A stretch of 64,000 bases of DNA from positions 372,001 to 436,000 of the forward strand of contig NZ_RWIT01000002.1 of assembly GCF_003944715.1 (NCBI RefSeq), read 5' to 3'. Under the pieces are notes generated by a model, which made no database searches, was not told where the DNA came from, and worked only from the letters and a program-made list of their open reading frames with translations. Numbering within the stretch: the first letter of the stretch is position 1; every line of letters begins with the position of its first letter. The translations under genes were made by a program, and so were the position numbers. Below are positions 9,447 to 17,942 of the stretch, piece after piece. This DNA is from Hymenobacter rigui (lineage in GTDB: Bacteria; Bacteroidota; Bacteroidia; Cytophagales; Hymenobacteraceae).

Positions 9447-9477
9447 TTGCACAGTCAAAATCGACCTTCTATATTTG
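9447..9477 (+). promoter_or_regulatory. Promoter of the second tRNA-Asp gene (TTG-N20-TATATTTG)
   Basis: TTG at 9447-9449 and TATATTTG at 9470-9477 are separated by 20 bases, exactly as at the first copy. The sequence from the -33 region to the tRNA is a diverged duplicate of 8998-9074. The 9184-9440 spacer between the two units shows no gene. Confidence 0.78.
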
Positions 9478-9522
9478 CATCATCAAAACGGAAGGACACA
9501 CGATCTGACCCAATGATGAAAC

Positions 9523-9596
9523 GGTTCGGTAGTTCAGTCGGTTAGAATGCCGCCCTGTCACGGCGGAGGTCGCGGGTTCGAGTCCCGTCCGGACCG
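9523..9596 (+). tRNA. tRNA-Asp (anticodon GTC), second copy
   Basis: All 74 nt are identical to the tRNA at 9075-9148, including anticodon GTC. CCA is not encoded. It has its own promoter and its own terminator, so the two are independent transcription units. Confidence 0.97.
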
Positions 9597-9597
9597 C

Positions 9598-9635
9598 AAA
9601 AAGCCCCAGCATCAAATGATGCTGGGGCTTTTTCG
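9598..9635. terminator. Terminator shared by the second tRNA-Asp and the convergent gene
   Basis: A 14-bp perfect stem AAGCCCCAGCATCA / TGATGCTGGGGCTT with flanking A and T runs. It serves the tRNA on the plus strand and the ADP-ribosylglycohydrolase gene on the minus strand. Confidence 0.85.
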
Positions 9636-9638
9636 GCT

Positions 9639-10592
9639 TTACGCCGTTGCCTCCGTTGCTCGGTGGGCTAAGTTTTCAATATCGGCCCGGCGGGCCAGCA
9701 CCTGCAGCCACTCGGACGGAATAGCGGCCTCGCCGTAGTACAAGCCGGCCAAACCGCCGGTTACGGCCCCGGTGGTGTCGGTGTCGTCGCCGAGGTTGAC
9801 GGCGGCCAGCACGGTTTCGGCGTAGGTTTCGTGACGGAGCAGGCACCAGAGGCTGGCTTCCAGAGTGTGCATCACATAGCCCCCGCTGTCGATGGCCGTA
9901 ACGGCTATATCGGGCAGACGGCCACTCAGGATGCGCTCAAACTTATCAGCTTCATGGGCCGGAATATTCAGCTCAAGTAACTGAGCTGGGGCCGCAGTGC
10001 GCATGGCGGTGTAGGCGGCGGCCGGCGAGTGGCCGGCGCGCAGGTGGCGGGCTATTTCCAGGTACAGAAAACACGCCACGGCCGAGCGGATGTGCCCGTG
10101 CGTAACGGCCGACACCTGCCGGATCAGCTCAAAACGCTCCGGTAGCGGGGCATTTTCCTGATAGAAAGCCAGCGGCAGAATCCGCATCAGGGAGCCGTTG
10201 CCGTTGCTGTATTCATCGGTCTTGCCAGCCAGGATCAGGTCGGGGTCGGATTGCAGTCGGCTCAGGGCCTCCCGGGTGGTGATGCCGATATCGAACACCC
10301 GGCCGTGGGGCGTCCAGAGGTTTTCGTAGTACCAGCGGCGGCTGTATTCGGCCACTTTGCCCACGCTGAATCCATCGGCAATGGCCTGGGCCAGGCAGAA
10401 AGTAAGCGAGGCATCATCGGACCAGGTGCCGGCGGGCTGGTGGTGGGTGCCGTATTCGCGCATGTGCACCACGGGGTCTTGGCGGCGGGCGGGGCGGCTT
10501 TGAAACTCAACGGGCACGCCCAAAGCGTCGCCCACGGCCAGGCCCAGTAACGCAGAACGGAGTTGGGATTCGCGGGAGGGTATAGCTGTCAT
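9639..10592 (-). CDS. ADP-ribosylglycohydrolase family protein
   Basis: ARH/DraG-family enzymes remove ADP-ribose from proteins, nucleic acids or small molecules using two Mg ions. The 317-residue protein has the expected metal-site blocks: LGLAVGDALGVPVEF near the N-terminus, GTWSDDASLTFCLA (the family's TDD/SDD motif), YSNGNGSLMRILPLA, and the C-terminal LGDDTDTTGAVTGGLAG. Length is normal for a single-domain enzyme. There is no signal peptide. No partner ADP-ribosyltransferase is visible nearby, so general ADP-ribose turnover is more likely than a dedicated toxin-antitoxin pair. Confidence 0.93.
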   Translation of the reverse strand: MTAIPSRESQLRSALLGLAVGDALGVPVEFQSRPARRQDPVVHMREYGTHHQPAGTWSDDASLTFCLAQAIADGFSVGKVAEYSRRWYYENLWTPHGRVFDIGITTREALSRLQSDPDLILAGKTDEYSNGNGSLMRILPLAFYQENAPLPERFELIRQVSAVTHGHIRSAVACFLYLEIARHLRAGHSPAAAYTAMRTAAPAQLLELNIPAHEADKFERILSGRLPDIAVTAIDSGGYVMHTLEASLWCLLRHETYAETVLAAVNLGDDTDTTGAVTGGLAGLYYGEAAIPSEWLQVLARRADIENLAHRATEATA

Positions 10593-10674
10593 GCAGTATA
10601 TAAAGAGGGATACGCGCCCAAATTACGAGGAGAACAGGAATTGGGTGATGGTATGATGAGGTGACAGGTTGGTC

Positions 10675-10772
10675 CGTCATTCCGAGCGCAGCCGAGGAAT
10701 CTCGCGTGCTGACGTCTGGTTTACTACTACAACATCAGCACGCGAGATTTCTCGGCTGCGCTCGGAATGACG
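10675..10772. repeat. Intergenic palindromic repeat ('cgtcattccgagcg' family)
   Basis: The arms are imperfect reverse complements over about 40 bp: CGTCATTCCGAGCGCAGCCG then AGGAATCTCGCGTGCTGACG on the left, and the mirror on the right, with a ~15-nt centre. The same family recurs at 39360-39509 and 45627-45722. Confidence 0.85.
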
Positions 10773-10800
10773 TTCTTTTTATCAATTACCGTTCACCACC

Positions 10801-13800
10801 TCACCGTATTACCGCCTGCTTGCTGGCGGAGCGGCCGTAGCGGGTGGGGAAGTACATCAGCTCGGCTTTGGCGGGGTTGACGGTATAGTGGCCCCGGTAG
10901 CGCGGCTGCAGGGCAATGCGGAATGTGTGGCGGCCGACGGGCAGCACATCCATGAAAATGCCCACCTGGTGGCGCAGGTACTCCCGGTGCACCTCAAAGG
11001 CGTTGCCGCGCGCTGGCTCCCCGTAGGAGCAGCCCGCCGGGATGGGCACTTCCAGCAGTACGTAGCGGGCTTCGGCTTTTACCTCCACGGTTACTTCCAG
11101 CTCGGCCGGCTGCCCGGCCGGTAGCTGCACGCTGCTACTCTCCTGCCCGGCCAGGCGGGTGCGCACCACGAAAGGAGCGGCTACGGCGGCCGGCGCGGGG
11201 TTCCAGAACGATTGATAGGCCGTGGCGTACACCGGCAGGCCGCCCTGCTTGTGCAACGTGAGCGGCCCGGCAGCTGCCGGCATTGTCGTCTCAAACGGGA
11301 ATTTGTTGATTTCCTGGGTGAGCCCGCCGCTGAGCCGGGCCCGGGCCGTGAGGCCGCCGCTGGCCGGCACCACCAGGTCGGGGCCGATGGTGGCCAGAAT
11401 TTGGGCGGCTTCGTAGGTACTGGCCCAATGGCCCTGCTGGCGGCGCTGCTGCAATAAGTATGTTCGGATGCGCAACAGCTCCCGCTCCTGTCCGCCCTGG
11501 GCCCGGAGCAGCCGGTACGCCAGCAGCGTATTGCCGACGCGGTCCGGCAGAAGGTACCGGTAATATGAGCCCGTGTGCAGCGTATCGGCATAAAATACTC
11601 CGCCCAGCTCCGTACGCAGGCGGTAGCGACGCAGCGTATCCAACTGGAACGGCAGGCCGGTTTGCTGGCGCAGCTGCGTGAGGGCCAGGTACCGGTCGAG
11701 GGGCTGGCGGCCGCGCGGCTCCTGCTCCATGCGCCGGATCAGGGTGGCGAAATCTGGCTGGGCGCCCAGCCGGTAGAGCAGGTGCAGCAGCCGGATCCGG
11801 TCATCATCGGTTCGGAAATACAGGGCATCGAGGCGCTGCCCGTTGGGCGTGGCGGCCAGGGCCTGCCGCACAGCCGCATCAGCAAAGGCCATGTCCAGTT
11901 GCCGGAGCAGAAACTGCCGGAACGGGGCTTTGTCCAGCGCCACTTTGTAGCCCTGCTCCTCGGCCTGCAGCAAGGCCTCCAGCACGTGCAGCGTGGCCCA
12001 GGGGCTCACCGGCGACGTGGGCCAGGTGCCCCACAGGCCTTCCGGCTGATGGCGGCCGCGCAGCAGGTGCCGAATGAGCCGCTCTACGTTGCGGCCTTCT
12101 TTGAAAGGCTGCTGCAACCCCTGCCGGATGCGCTGCTCCAGCAGCAGCCCCAGCAGCTTGGAAGCCGCCTGCTCGTTGCAGAGGTACGCGTACCCCTGCA
12201 GGTGCCGGATTTCCTCCAGCAGCACGGGCAACGGGTCGCTTTCCAGCCGCACCGTCACGGGGCCCAGCTCCGGGCGTACTGACAGGGTAAGGGTCGTATC
12301 GGGGGCGGTAACGACGGCGAAGGTGCCCACCCGCTCCCGGGTACCGGCCGGCAATACCGGCAGGTGCCGCAACTCCCCATCCTGATAGCCGTTGGGCTGC
12401 ATCAGGCTGAAGCTCACGGACACGGAATCGGTATCGGAGGGGGCCGTGAAGGTGAGCGTATCCACGGCCGACGTGGCCACACGGCGGGCCTGAGTGCGGG
12501 CCGGCCCCTCGCCTACCCGGAAGCGGATGGTTACCTGGGCCGTATCGGGCAGGTAGTTGAGGGTTTTGCCCAGCACCTGCGGCCGGTCGCCCTGCACCAG
12601 GAAGCGTGGAGCGGCCAACTCTCCCATCACGGCTTTAAAAGACCGAAGCTTCTGGGTGAAGCAGCCGGTGCGGGCGTGGTTGTCGGAGGCCAGCACGAAG
12701 GTATCCCAGCCGGTAATATCGTCGGGAATAATCACCTCGGTGCGGGCCTGGCCCTGCTGGTCGGTCACCAGCGTGGGGCGCCACCAGCCCACGTCCGAGA
12801 AGCGCTGCCGCAGGGACAGGCGCGGGTCGCGGCCGGCGGCCAGGGGCAGGCCATCGGGGCCCAGCGCGGCCGGAGCACCATTCAGGCCCGGGGCCGGACG
12901 GCCGGGCACCCCGTTTTTGGTAGTGATGATCAGAACCCCATTGGCCGCCCGAGAGCCGTACATAGCCATGGCCGACTCGGGTTTCAGCACCTGCACGTTG
13001 GCAATCAGGTCGGGGCTGAGGCTGCTCAGGTCGCCGCTGTACGGCAGCCCGTCCACAATAAGCAACGGCTGGCCGCCTGGTAAGCTACTGGCTCCGCGGA
13101 TCATAACGCGGCTCCGGCCATCGGGCAACGTCTGAATCTGCAGGCCGGCTACCTTACCCTGCAGGTCTTGGGTTGAGGCAATGCTTTCCACCGCTACAGG
13201 TTGGCCTCCCACCTTCGTCACGCCGAAGCCTGTCACAACCACTTCCTGCAACTGCTTACTGTCCGTTGCCAACGCCTCCCGGATATCCAGCCCATCAATC
13301 CGGCGCTCCTTCGATACATAGCCGATAGAGGAAAACGTTAAAACACTGCCTTCGAGCGGGGCAGACAGCACGAAGCTGCCATCAGCCTGCGTGCTGACGC
13401 CGATGGTGGTGCCCTTCAGCAGCACCGTTACGCCGGGCAGTCCCTCCCCGGTGGACCGGTCAGTAACGCGGCCGCGCACCACCACCCAGCCGGGCTGCGG
13501 AATGACGGGAGTGGCTACCGGAATTTCGCGGCGGGCTTCCAGCTCTTCTTTTGGGGTGGGCTGAGCGGCCAGCAGGCGCCGGTCAATTTCGCGGGTGATG
13601 CGGCGCTTGAAGGTGCGCCAGGCTGGGCCGGTGGTAAGGCGGTCCAGGGAATCCAGCTGTACATAAGTGGTCCCGTTGGCCTGCACCTGAACATCAATGG
13701 CCGGGGCCAGTACGGAGTTATCGGCCAGCAGCAGCGCCAGGCGGTAGCGGCCGGGCGGCAAGCCGTGCACCGGCTGCGGCAGGTAGCGCAACAGCCGGTT

Positions 13801-16800
13801 GAAAGCAGGTACCGATGGCTGCGTGACCAATGTATACAGCACCGGCGGCAACCCAATACGGCCGCGCTGCACCGGCAGGCGCACCTCTACCCGCCCCTGT
13901 CCGGCTGGGGTGCTGGTGGGGTTGAGCAGCAATGGCTCGGGGCGGGGCGCGTGGTAGTAGCTGGTAGCCGGGCGGGGCCGCAGGTCGGCTTCGGTGTAGG
14001 CGAAATCGGCCAGGGGCAGCCGGGTAAAATCAGCTGACGCGTCCAGCCGGCCCAGCCGGTCATCGGGCAAACTGCGCATTTTCAGCAGGCCCGCCGTAAA
14101 CGTGTAGCGGAAGCCGGGCTCATGCAGAAACACCTGGCGCAGCCCATCGGAGCGGCGCAGCAGCACCGAATCAGGGCGGAACGGGCCGGCCAGCCAGGTA
14201 TACTGGCTTTCGGACTGGTAGCGAAAGGGTATGGCCGGGCGGTTGGGCAGCTGGGGCCGGCCCTCGCCCACGGCCTGCAGGCGGTTGCCCTGGCGCAACA
14301 GCAGCCGCTCGTGCGGCTGATTCCGGTCGATGAGCAGCAGAAACCGGCTCAGCTCACGCTGCTCCTGCACGGTCACGGGGCCCAGCTTCTCTACCTGCAG
14401 CTCGTGGCAGGGGTGGTTAGGGTCGATGCTGAGCGTGAGCTTGTGCAGGTGGCGCAGGCGCACATCGTGCAGGGTAATGCGGTGGGTGGGCGTCCGGATA
14501 GCCACCACGTGCCGGCCGCTGTCGGCCACCAGCGCGAAAGGCTCTTCCCCATTTACGGCCGCCACATACACCGGCAGGCCATCCACGTACACCGCCACCG
14601 TGGGCTGCACCCGACCGGAATCCACCACAAACGGAGCCAGCTGCGTGATGCCGCCGGGCGCCGGACGGTACTCGTAAAACGCACCAAACTCGGGGTACAG
14701 GAACTGATAAAACCGCAGCGAGTCGAGGCCCAGCCGCTGCCGCCACGCGCCCCAAGGCAACGGCTGCTGCGCCGGCTGATCGGCGTTATTCTCGAAGCCC
14801 GCGCCCAGCCCGAACCGCCGCCAGGAAATGCGTCCCTGCACCGCCGGCTCAAAATCGGGCAGGGCGGGCGCATCCGGCTGGTCGAACTTGCTGGTGTAGG
14901 CGTAGGCCGTCAGGTCGGCGCGGGGCACGGGGCGGCCGGCGCCGTCGCGCACGGTATAGCGCAGCTGCACTTTCTGGCCGGGGTACACCACTTCGGGCTG
15001 GTCGGCCTCAATGGTGAGCCGGTGCTGGGGCAGCGGCACGTTGTACTCGGCCGTGCGCAGCTGCCCGCCCCAGAAGTAATGCAGCGACACGTACCACGGC
15101 TCAGAGCCCAGGGCAGGCAGCCGCAATGCAAGGGCCGTGGTGTACTCGCGGCGCACCAGGGTGTTGCCCCGGTACAGATAGTACCAGAAGGAAAGCCGGC
15201 GCGGGTTATCCAGGGCCAGGAAAATGGAATCTGGGGTGCGGTCGGAGCGCACCAGCAGGCCGGCATTATCGGCGGCGAGAAACAGGGTGGCGGCGTGCTG
15301 CTGCGCATCCTGCAGCTGGTAGCGGGTGGCGCGGGCATCCACGGGGCGGGCCAGCGGCAGCGTTACCGCTTCCCGCGTGGTCATCTCCCCTTTCTCAGCA
15401 TTGAACCGGGTAACGCGCAGCGTGGCCGCTCCCGGCCGGGACTTGCCATCGACCAGGTAGCGGGCCACCACGGAATCCTGGCGCAGCTCCAGCTGCAGCT
15501 CCCCTTCTTCCAGCACATACCCCACGGTGGCAGCCTGCGTGCGGCGCTCATTGTCGCTGTTCAGGAACACGGCTTGCACCTGGTAGGTGAGGTTGGCGGC
15601 GGGCAGAGCCGTAGCGGGCAGGTTCAGGCGGGTTTCACCGACGGCATCCAGCGGCTGGGCGCGGGTCCAGAGGGTATCGGGCACAAACACCTGCCGGCCG
15701 GGGAAGCGGCCCACGCCGGCGGGCGTCACGCTCAGCCGCACGCGGGCATCCAGCAGGTTCAGCTCGTTGGCATCCTGCCCCCGCAGAAACAGCGCCTGCG
15801 TGGTGCCGGTCCGGTGCGTGGTCTGGGCCGGGCGTAGGGTGTAGCGCGTGTTTTTCAGCTCGTAGTCTTCCATCCGGAAGCTGCTTTCCGCCACCGTTTG
15901 ACCGTTCCGGCCCGGCTGCACCAGCTCCAGGGCAATGCGCTGGTCGGCACGCAGATTCAGGGTATCCAGCAGCGGGGCCGCGTACTCGTAGGAGCCTGGC
16001 CGCACCGGCCGCAGCACGGCCAGCAGCCGGCTCCGGCGGTCCTGCTCGGGCAGGAGGCGCAGCTCCAGCGGGCGGCGGTAGGGCCGCCCGTGGCGGCTGA
16101 GGATGCGGGCCTTCAGGCGCAGCGTATCGGCCTGGGGGCGGTAGCGGGGCTTGCTCAGCGCCAGATACGTCTGCCACCGTTGCCCGTGCTGCTCGGCCCG
16201 TCGGTCCTGCCGCTCCTCCCGCGCATCGGCGCTGAATGCGGCCCGCACCAGCCCAATGGGCCCGGTGTACACATTGGAAGCATACCGCAGCTGCCCCACC
16301 AGCGTGCGTACCGGCCCGGTCAGCAGCCCCAGCGGAAACCCGAATACCACCCGCTGGTACACCCGTCGCCAGGTAAGCGGGTAATGGCGGCCGGAAGGGC
16401 GCTGATATGGAAACGTCTGGGTAAGCGCGTGAAATGTGGTGCGGCCGCCCTGCTCCACCGCCAGCAGCCCTGCCCGCGCCCTGCGCCCGGACAGGCGGTA
16501 GGTTTGCGTAGCCGCATCAAACGGCACAGCGCGGCCTTTGGGCAGGGTCACGCGGGCATCGGGCAGCAGCCGGCCCACGGAGTCCAGCACCAGCACCGAC
16601 AGATCCACCTGATTATCCAGCAGCGTGAGCTGCCGGCTGGTGCGGGCGTGCAGCCAGAACACCAACTGCGGCCCTTCGGTGTGGGCCACCAGGTAGTAAC
16701 CCAGCGGCAGGGCCGCCAGCCGCAGCCGGCCCAGCGAGTCGGCATCCGTCGGAAACGAATCCACTGCTTGCGTGAAGAACTCCGGGCGGGCCGCGTTCAG

Positions 16801-16962
16801 CCCCCGCTCGTAGAGCACGCGCGTCTGGCTATCCGTCAGGCGAAATACTTTCGTGAAATAACTGCGCTGCCGGGCCACCGCTACCGGCTGCTGCGCGGAG
16901 CCAGCAACAGCAGTGGCCAGCAAAAAAATCAACAGAAACAGCGGACGTAAAAATTGCAACAT
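10801..16962 (-). CDS. Giant alpha-2-macroglobulin family protein with internal CarboxypepD_reg and TonB-receptor plug domains
   Basis: The 2053-residue protein starts with a signal peptide (residues 1-24). About 25-1150 are macroglobulin-like beta domains. At ~1160-1245 comes a carboxypeptidase-regulatory-like domain (VVVRGRVTDRSTGEGLPGV) and at ~1250-1355 a SusC-type plug (SRVMIRGASSLPGGQPLLIV, ending AANGVLIITTKNG). The macroglobulin core then resumes at ~1391 with VGWWRPTLVTDQQGQA and IIPDDITGWDTFVLA. The thioester motif is present as CNEQ at residues 1595-1598, inside an alpha-alpha toroid-like region. There is no TonB-receptor beta-barrel. Macroglobulins trap proteases or modify attackers. 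Bacteroidota versions with an embedded plug exist, but their mechanism is unknown. The gene stands alone, divergent from the small-secreted-protein pair. Confidence 0.9.
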   Translation of the reverse strand: MLQFLRPLFLLIFLLATAVAGSAQQPVAVARQRSYFTKVFRLTDSQTRVLYERGLNAARPEFFTQAVDSFPTDADSLGRLRLAALPLGYYLVAHTEGPQLVFWLHARTSRQLTLLDNQVDLSVLVLDSVGRLLPDARVTLPKGRAVPFDAATQTYRLSGRRARAGLLAVEQGGRTTFHALTQTFPYQRPSGRHYPLTWRRVYQRVVFGFPLGLLTGPVRTLVGQLRYASNVYTGPIGLVRAAFSADAREERQDRRAEQHGQRWQTYLALSKPRYRPQADTLRLKARILSRHGRPYRRPLELRLLPEQDRRSRLLAVLRPVRPGSYEYAAPLLDTLNLRADQRIALELVQPGRNGQTVAESSFRMEDYELKNTRYTLRPAQTTHRTGTTQALFLRGQDANELNLLDARVRLSVTPAGVGRFPGRQVFVPDTLWTRAQPLDAVGETRLNLPATALPAANLTYQVQAVFLNSDNERRTQAATVGYVLEEGELQLELRQDSVVARYLVDGKSRPGAATLRVTRFNAEKGEMTTREAVTLPLARPVDARATRYQLQDAQQHAATLFLAADNAGLLVRSDRTPDSIFLALDNPRRLSFWYYLYRGNTLVRREYTTALALRLPALGSEPWYVSLHYFWGGQLRTAEYNVPLPQHRLTIEADQPEVVYPGQKVQLRYTVRDGAGRPVPRADLTAYAYTSKFDQPDAPALPDFEPAVQGRISWRRFGLGAGFENNADQPAQQPLPWGAWRQRLGLDSLRFYQFLYPEFGAFYEYRPAPGGITQLAPFVVDSGRVQPTVAVYVDGLPVYVAAVNGEEPFALVADSGRHVVAIRTPTHRITLHDVRLRHLHKLTLSIDPNHPCHELQVEKLGPVTVQEQRELSRFLLLIDRNQPHERLLLRQGNRLQAVGEGRPQLPNRPAIPFRYQSESQYTWLAGPFRPDSVLLRRSDGLRQVFLHEPGFRYTFTAGLLKMRSLPDDRLGRLDASADFTRLPLADFAYTEADLRPRPATSYYHAPRPEPLLLNPTSTPAGQGRVEVRLPVQRGRIGLPPVLYTLVTQPSVPAFNRLLRYLPQPVHGLPPGRYRLALLLADNSVLAPAIDVQVQANGTTYVQLDSLDRLTTGPAWRTFKRRITREIDRRLLAAQPTPKEELEARREIPVATPVIPQPGWVVVRGRVTDRSTGEGLPGVTVLLKGTTIGVSTQADGSFVLSAPLEGSVLTFSSIGYVSKERRIDGLDIREALATDSKQLQEVVVTGFGVTKVGGQPVAVESIASTQDLQGKVAGLQIQTLPDGRSRVMIRGASSLPGGQPLLIVDGLPYSGDLSSLSPDLIANVQVLKPESAMAMYGSRAANGVLIITTKNGVPGRPAPGLNGAPAALGPDGLPLAAGRDPRLSLRQRFSDVGWWRPTLVTDQQGQARTEVIIPDDITGWDTFVLASDNHARTGCFTQKLRSFKAVMGELAAPRFLVQGDRPQVLGKTLNYLPDTAQVTIRFRVGEGPARTQARRVATSAVDTLTFTAPSDTDSVSVSFSLMQPNGYQDGELRHLPVLPAGTRERVGTFAVVTAPDTTLTLSVRPELGPVTVRLESDPLPVLLEEIRHLQGYAYLCNEQAASKLLGLLLEQRIRQGLQQPFKEGRNVERLIRHLLRGRHQPEGLWGTWPTSPVSPWATLHVLEALLQAEEQGYKVALDKAPFRQFLLRQLDMAFADAAVRQALAATPNGQRLDALYFRTDDDRIRLLHLLYRLGAQPDFATLIRRMEQEPRGRQPLDRYLALTQLRQQTGLPFQLDTLRRYRLRTELGGVFYADTLHTGSYYRYLLPDRVGNTLLAYRLLRAQGGQERELLRIRTYLLQQRRQQGHWASTYEAAQILATIGPDLVVPASGGLTARARLSGGLTQEINKFPFETTMPAAAGPLTLHKQGGLPVYATAYQSFWNPAPAAVAAPFVVRTRLAGQESSSVQLPAGQPAELEVTVEVKAEARYVLLEVPIPAGCSYGEPARGNAFEVHREYLRHQVGIFMDVLPVGRHTFRIALQPRYRGHYTVNPAKAELMYFPTRYGRSASKQAVIR

Positions 16963-17121
16963 AGGCCGGTTGAAGTATAATTTCTACCCGTCAGATGCTG
17001 GTAATTATCAGATTCCACAATCCGGCTCCGACTTTTTTTGCGTACTGACCGTATTCTGGCCGAATACTTGCCGTCAGGCGTCTTAACTTCGCCACCCGTT
17101 TTGCGGCTTACCCTTCTTTCT

Positions 17122-17403
17122 ATGCCCCGACTTTTTTTACTTCTCTGGCTGATGCTCATGGTCCTGGTGGACGTGAGCCCGGCATTGGGCCAGGCCGGCC
17201 CGGCGGCGCGCGCCAAAATGCGCGGTAAAGTGTACGTACACCGCCCCAACTACCGCACCTATAAAGGCCGGAGCAGCAAAGTCCGCCGCAAACGTACCGT
17301 GCGCTACCGCCAGAAATGGTTCCAGTTCTGGCGTCGCCGGAAGAAAACCACAACTCCCGCGCCGCAACGCTCCCGTAACCAGACGATTGGCGGCGGTCAG
17401 TAG
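17122..17403 (+). CDS. Small, very basic secreted protein (paralogue A)
   Basis: A 93-residue protein that I do not recognise. Residues 1-23 form a signal peptide (MPRLFLLLWLMLMVLVDVSP...). The mature part is dominated by Arg and Lys, includes ARAKMRGKVYVHRPNYR and a YKG step, and ends in a Thr/Pro/Arg-rich tail. The frame is open from 17038, but ATG 17122 puts the signal peptide at the N-terminus. The neighbouring gene at 17577 encodes a clear paralogue sharing the ARAKMRG.xYxHRPxYxxYKG core. The charge would suit binding to DNA, LPS or cell-wall polymers, but no function is known. Confidence 0.75.
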   Translation: MPRLFLLLWLMLMVLVDVSPALGQAGPAARAKMRGKVYVHRPNYRTYKGRSSKVRRKRTVRYRQKWFQFWRRRKKTTTPAPQRSRNQTIGGGQ

Positions 17404-17423
17404 CGTATAGCTGCCCAACATGC

Positions 17424-17467
17424 AACCGGTCTTTCTCGTCTATCCAGACAGGAAAGACCGGTTTTTT
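17424..17467 (+). terminator. Terminator after paralogue A
   Basis: Perfect 12-bp stem AACCGGTCTTTC / GAAAGACCGGTT with a 16-nt loop and a T6 tail. Confidence 0.88.
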
Positions 17468-17576
17468 GTGTTCACGCGACAATCACCATTCCGTTTTCTG
17501 CAAACAGAGACTCGCGGAATGCAATTTTTGATGAGTAGCGGAAGTTATGAGGCAACACACTAACCCGTTTTGGCCT

Positions 17577-17822
17577 ATGACTCGCGTTCTGATTCTGGTT
17601 TTTGCGCTGCTGATGCTAAGCGGCGGTCCTGTATCCACCGCTGAAGCCGGCCGGCCCACCCGCTACGCCCGCGCCAAAATGCGGGGCCGCAGCTACACGC
17701 ACCGGCCATTTTACAAGCTGTACAAAGGCACCAAGAAAAGTAAAAAACGCCTGGGCCTGTTCCGCAAAAAAGCCCGTACCGGCACATCGTCCTATAAAGT
17801 AGGCCGGCACTCCACGCGGTAG
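17577..17822 (+). CDS. Small, very basic secreted protein (paralogue B)
   Basis: An 81-residue protein with a signal peptide (MTRVLILVFALLMLSGGPVS) and a highly basic mature chain containing ARAKMRGRSYTHRPFYKLYKG and several KK/KR pairs. It is paralogous to the product of 17122-17403 over the central ~22 residues, with divergent tails. An upstream in-frame ATG at 17547 would add ten residues before the signal peptide; ATG 17577 is preferred. Each gene has its own terminator, so the two can be expressed separately. Function unknown. Confidence 0.72.
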   Translation: MTRVLILVFALLMLSGGPVSTAEAGRPTRYARAKMRGRSYTHRPFYKLYKGTKKSKKRLGLFRKKARTGTSSYKVGRHSTR

Positions 17823-17845
17823 CGCTGCCCTTCTCACTCTACAAT

Positions 17846-17900
17846 GCTCCACGGCCCGCCGCACCACCTCAACAGGTAGCGTGGCGGGCCGTGGAGCTTT
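17846..17900. terminator. Terminator after paralogue B
   Basis: Perfect 15-bp stem GCTCCACGGCCCGCC / GGCGGGCCGTGGAGC with a 22-nt loop and a short T run. It lies 43 bp from the convergent RING/TerD gene. Confidence 0.75.
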
Positions 17901-17942
17901 GTAGCTTGCAAACAGACCCATGAAAATTAGCGGGGCCGGGTA

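Noticed and set aside
14122-15837. 571-codon open frame on the plus strand opposite the macroglobulin gene
   Set aside because: It is a shadow of the GC-rich minus-strand gene; its translation is Gln/His/Gly-rich with no recognisable domain, while the opposite frame has clear A2M and plug motifs.
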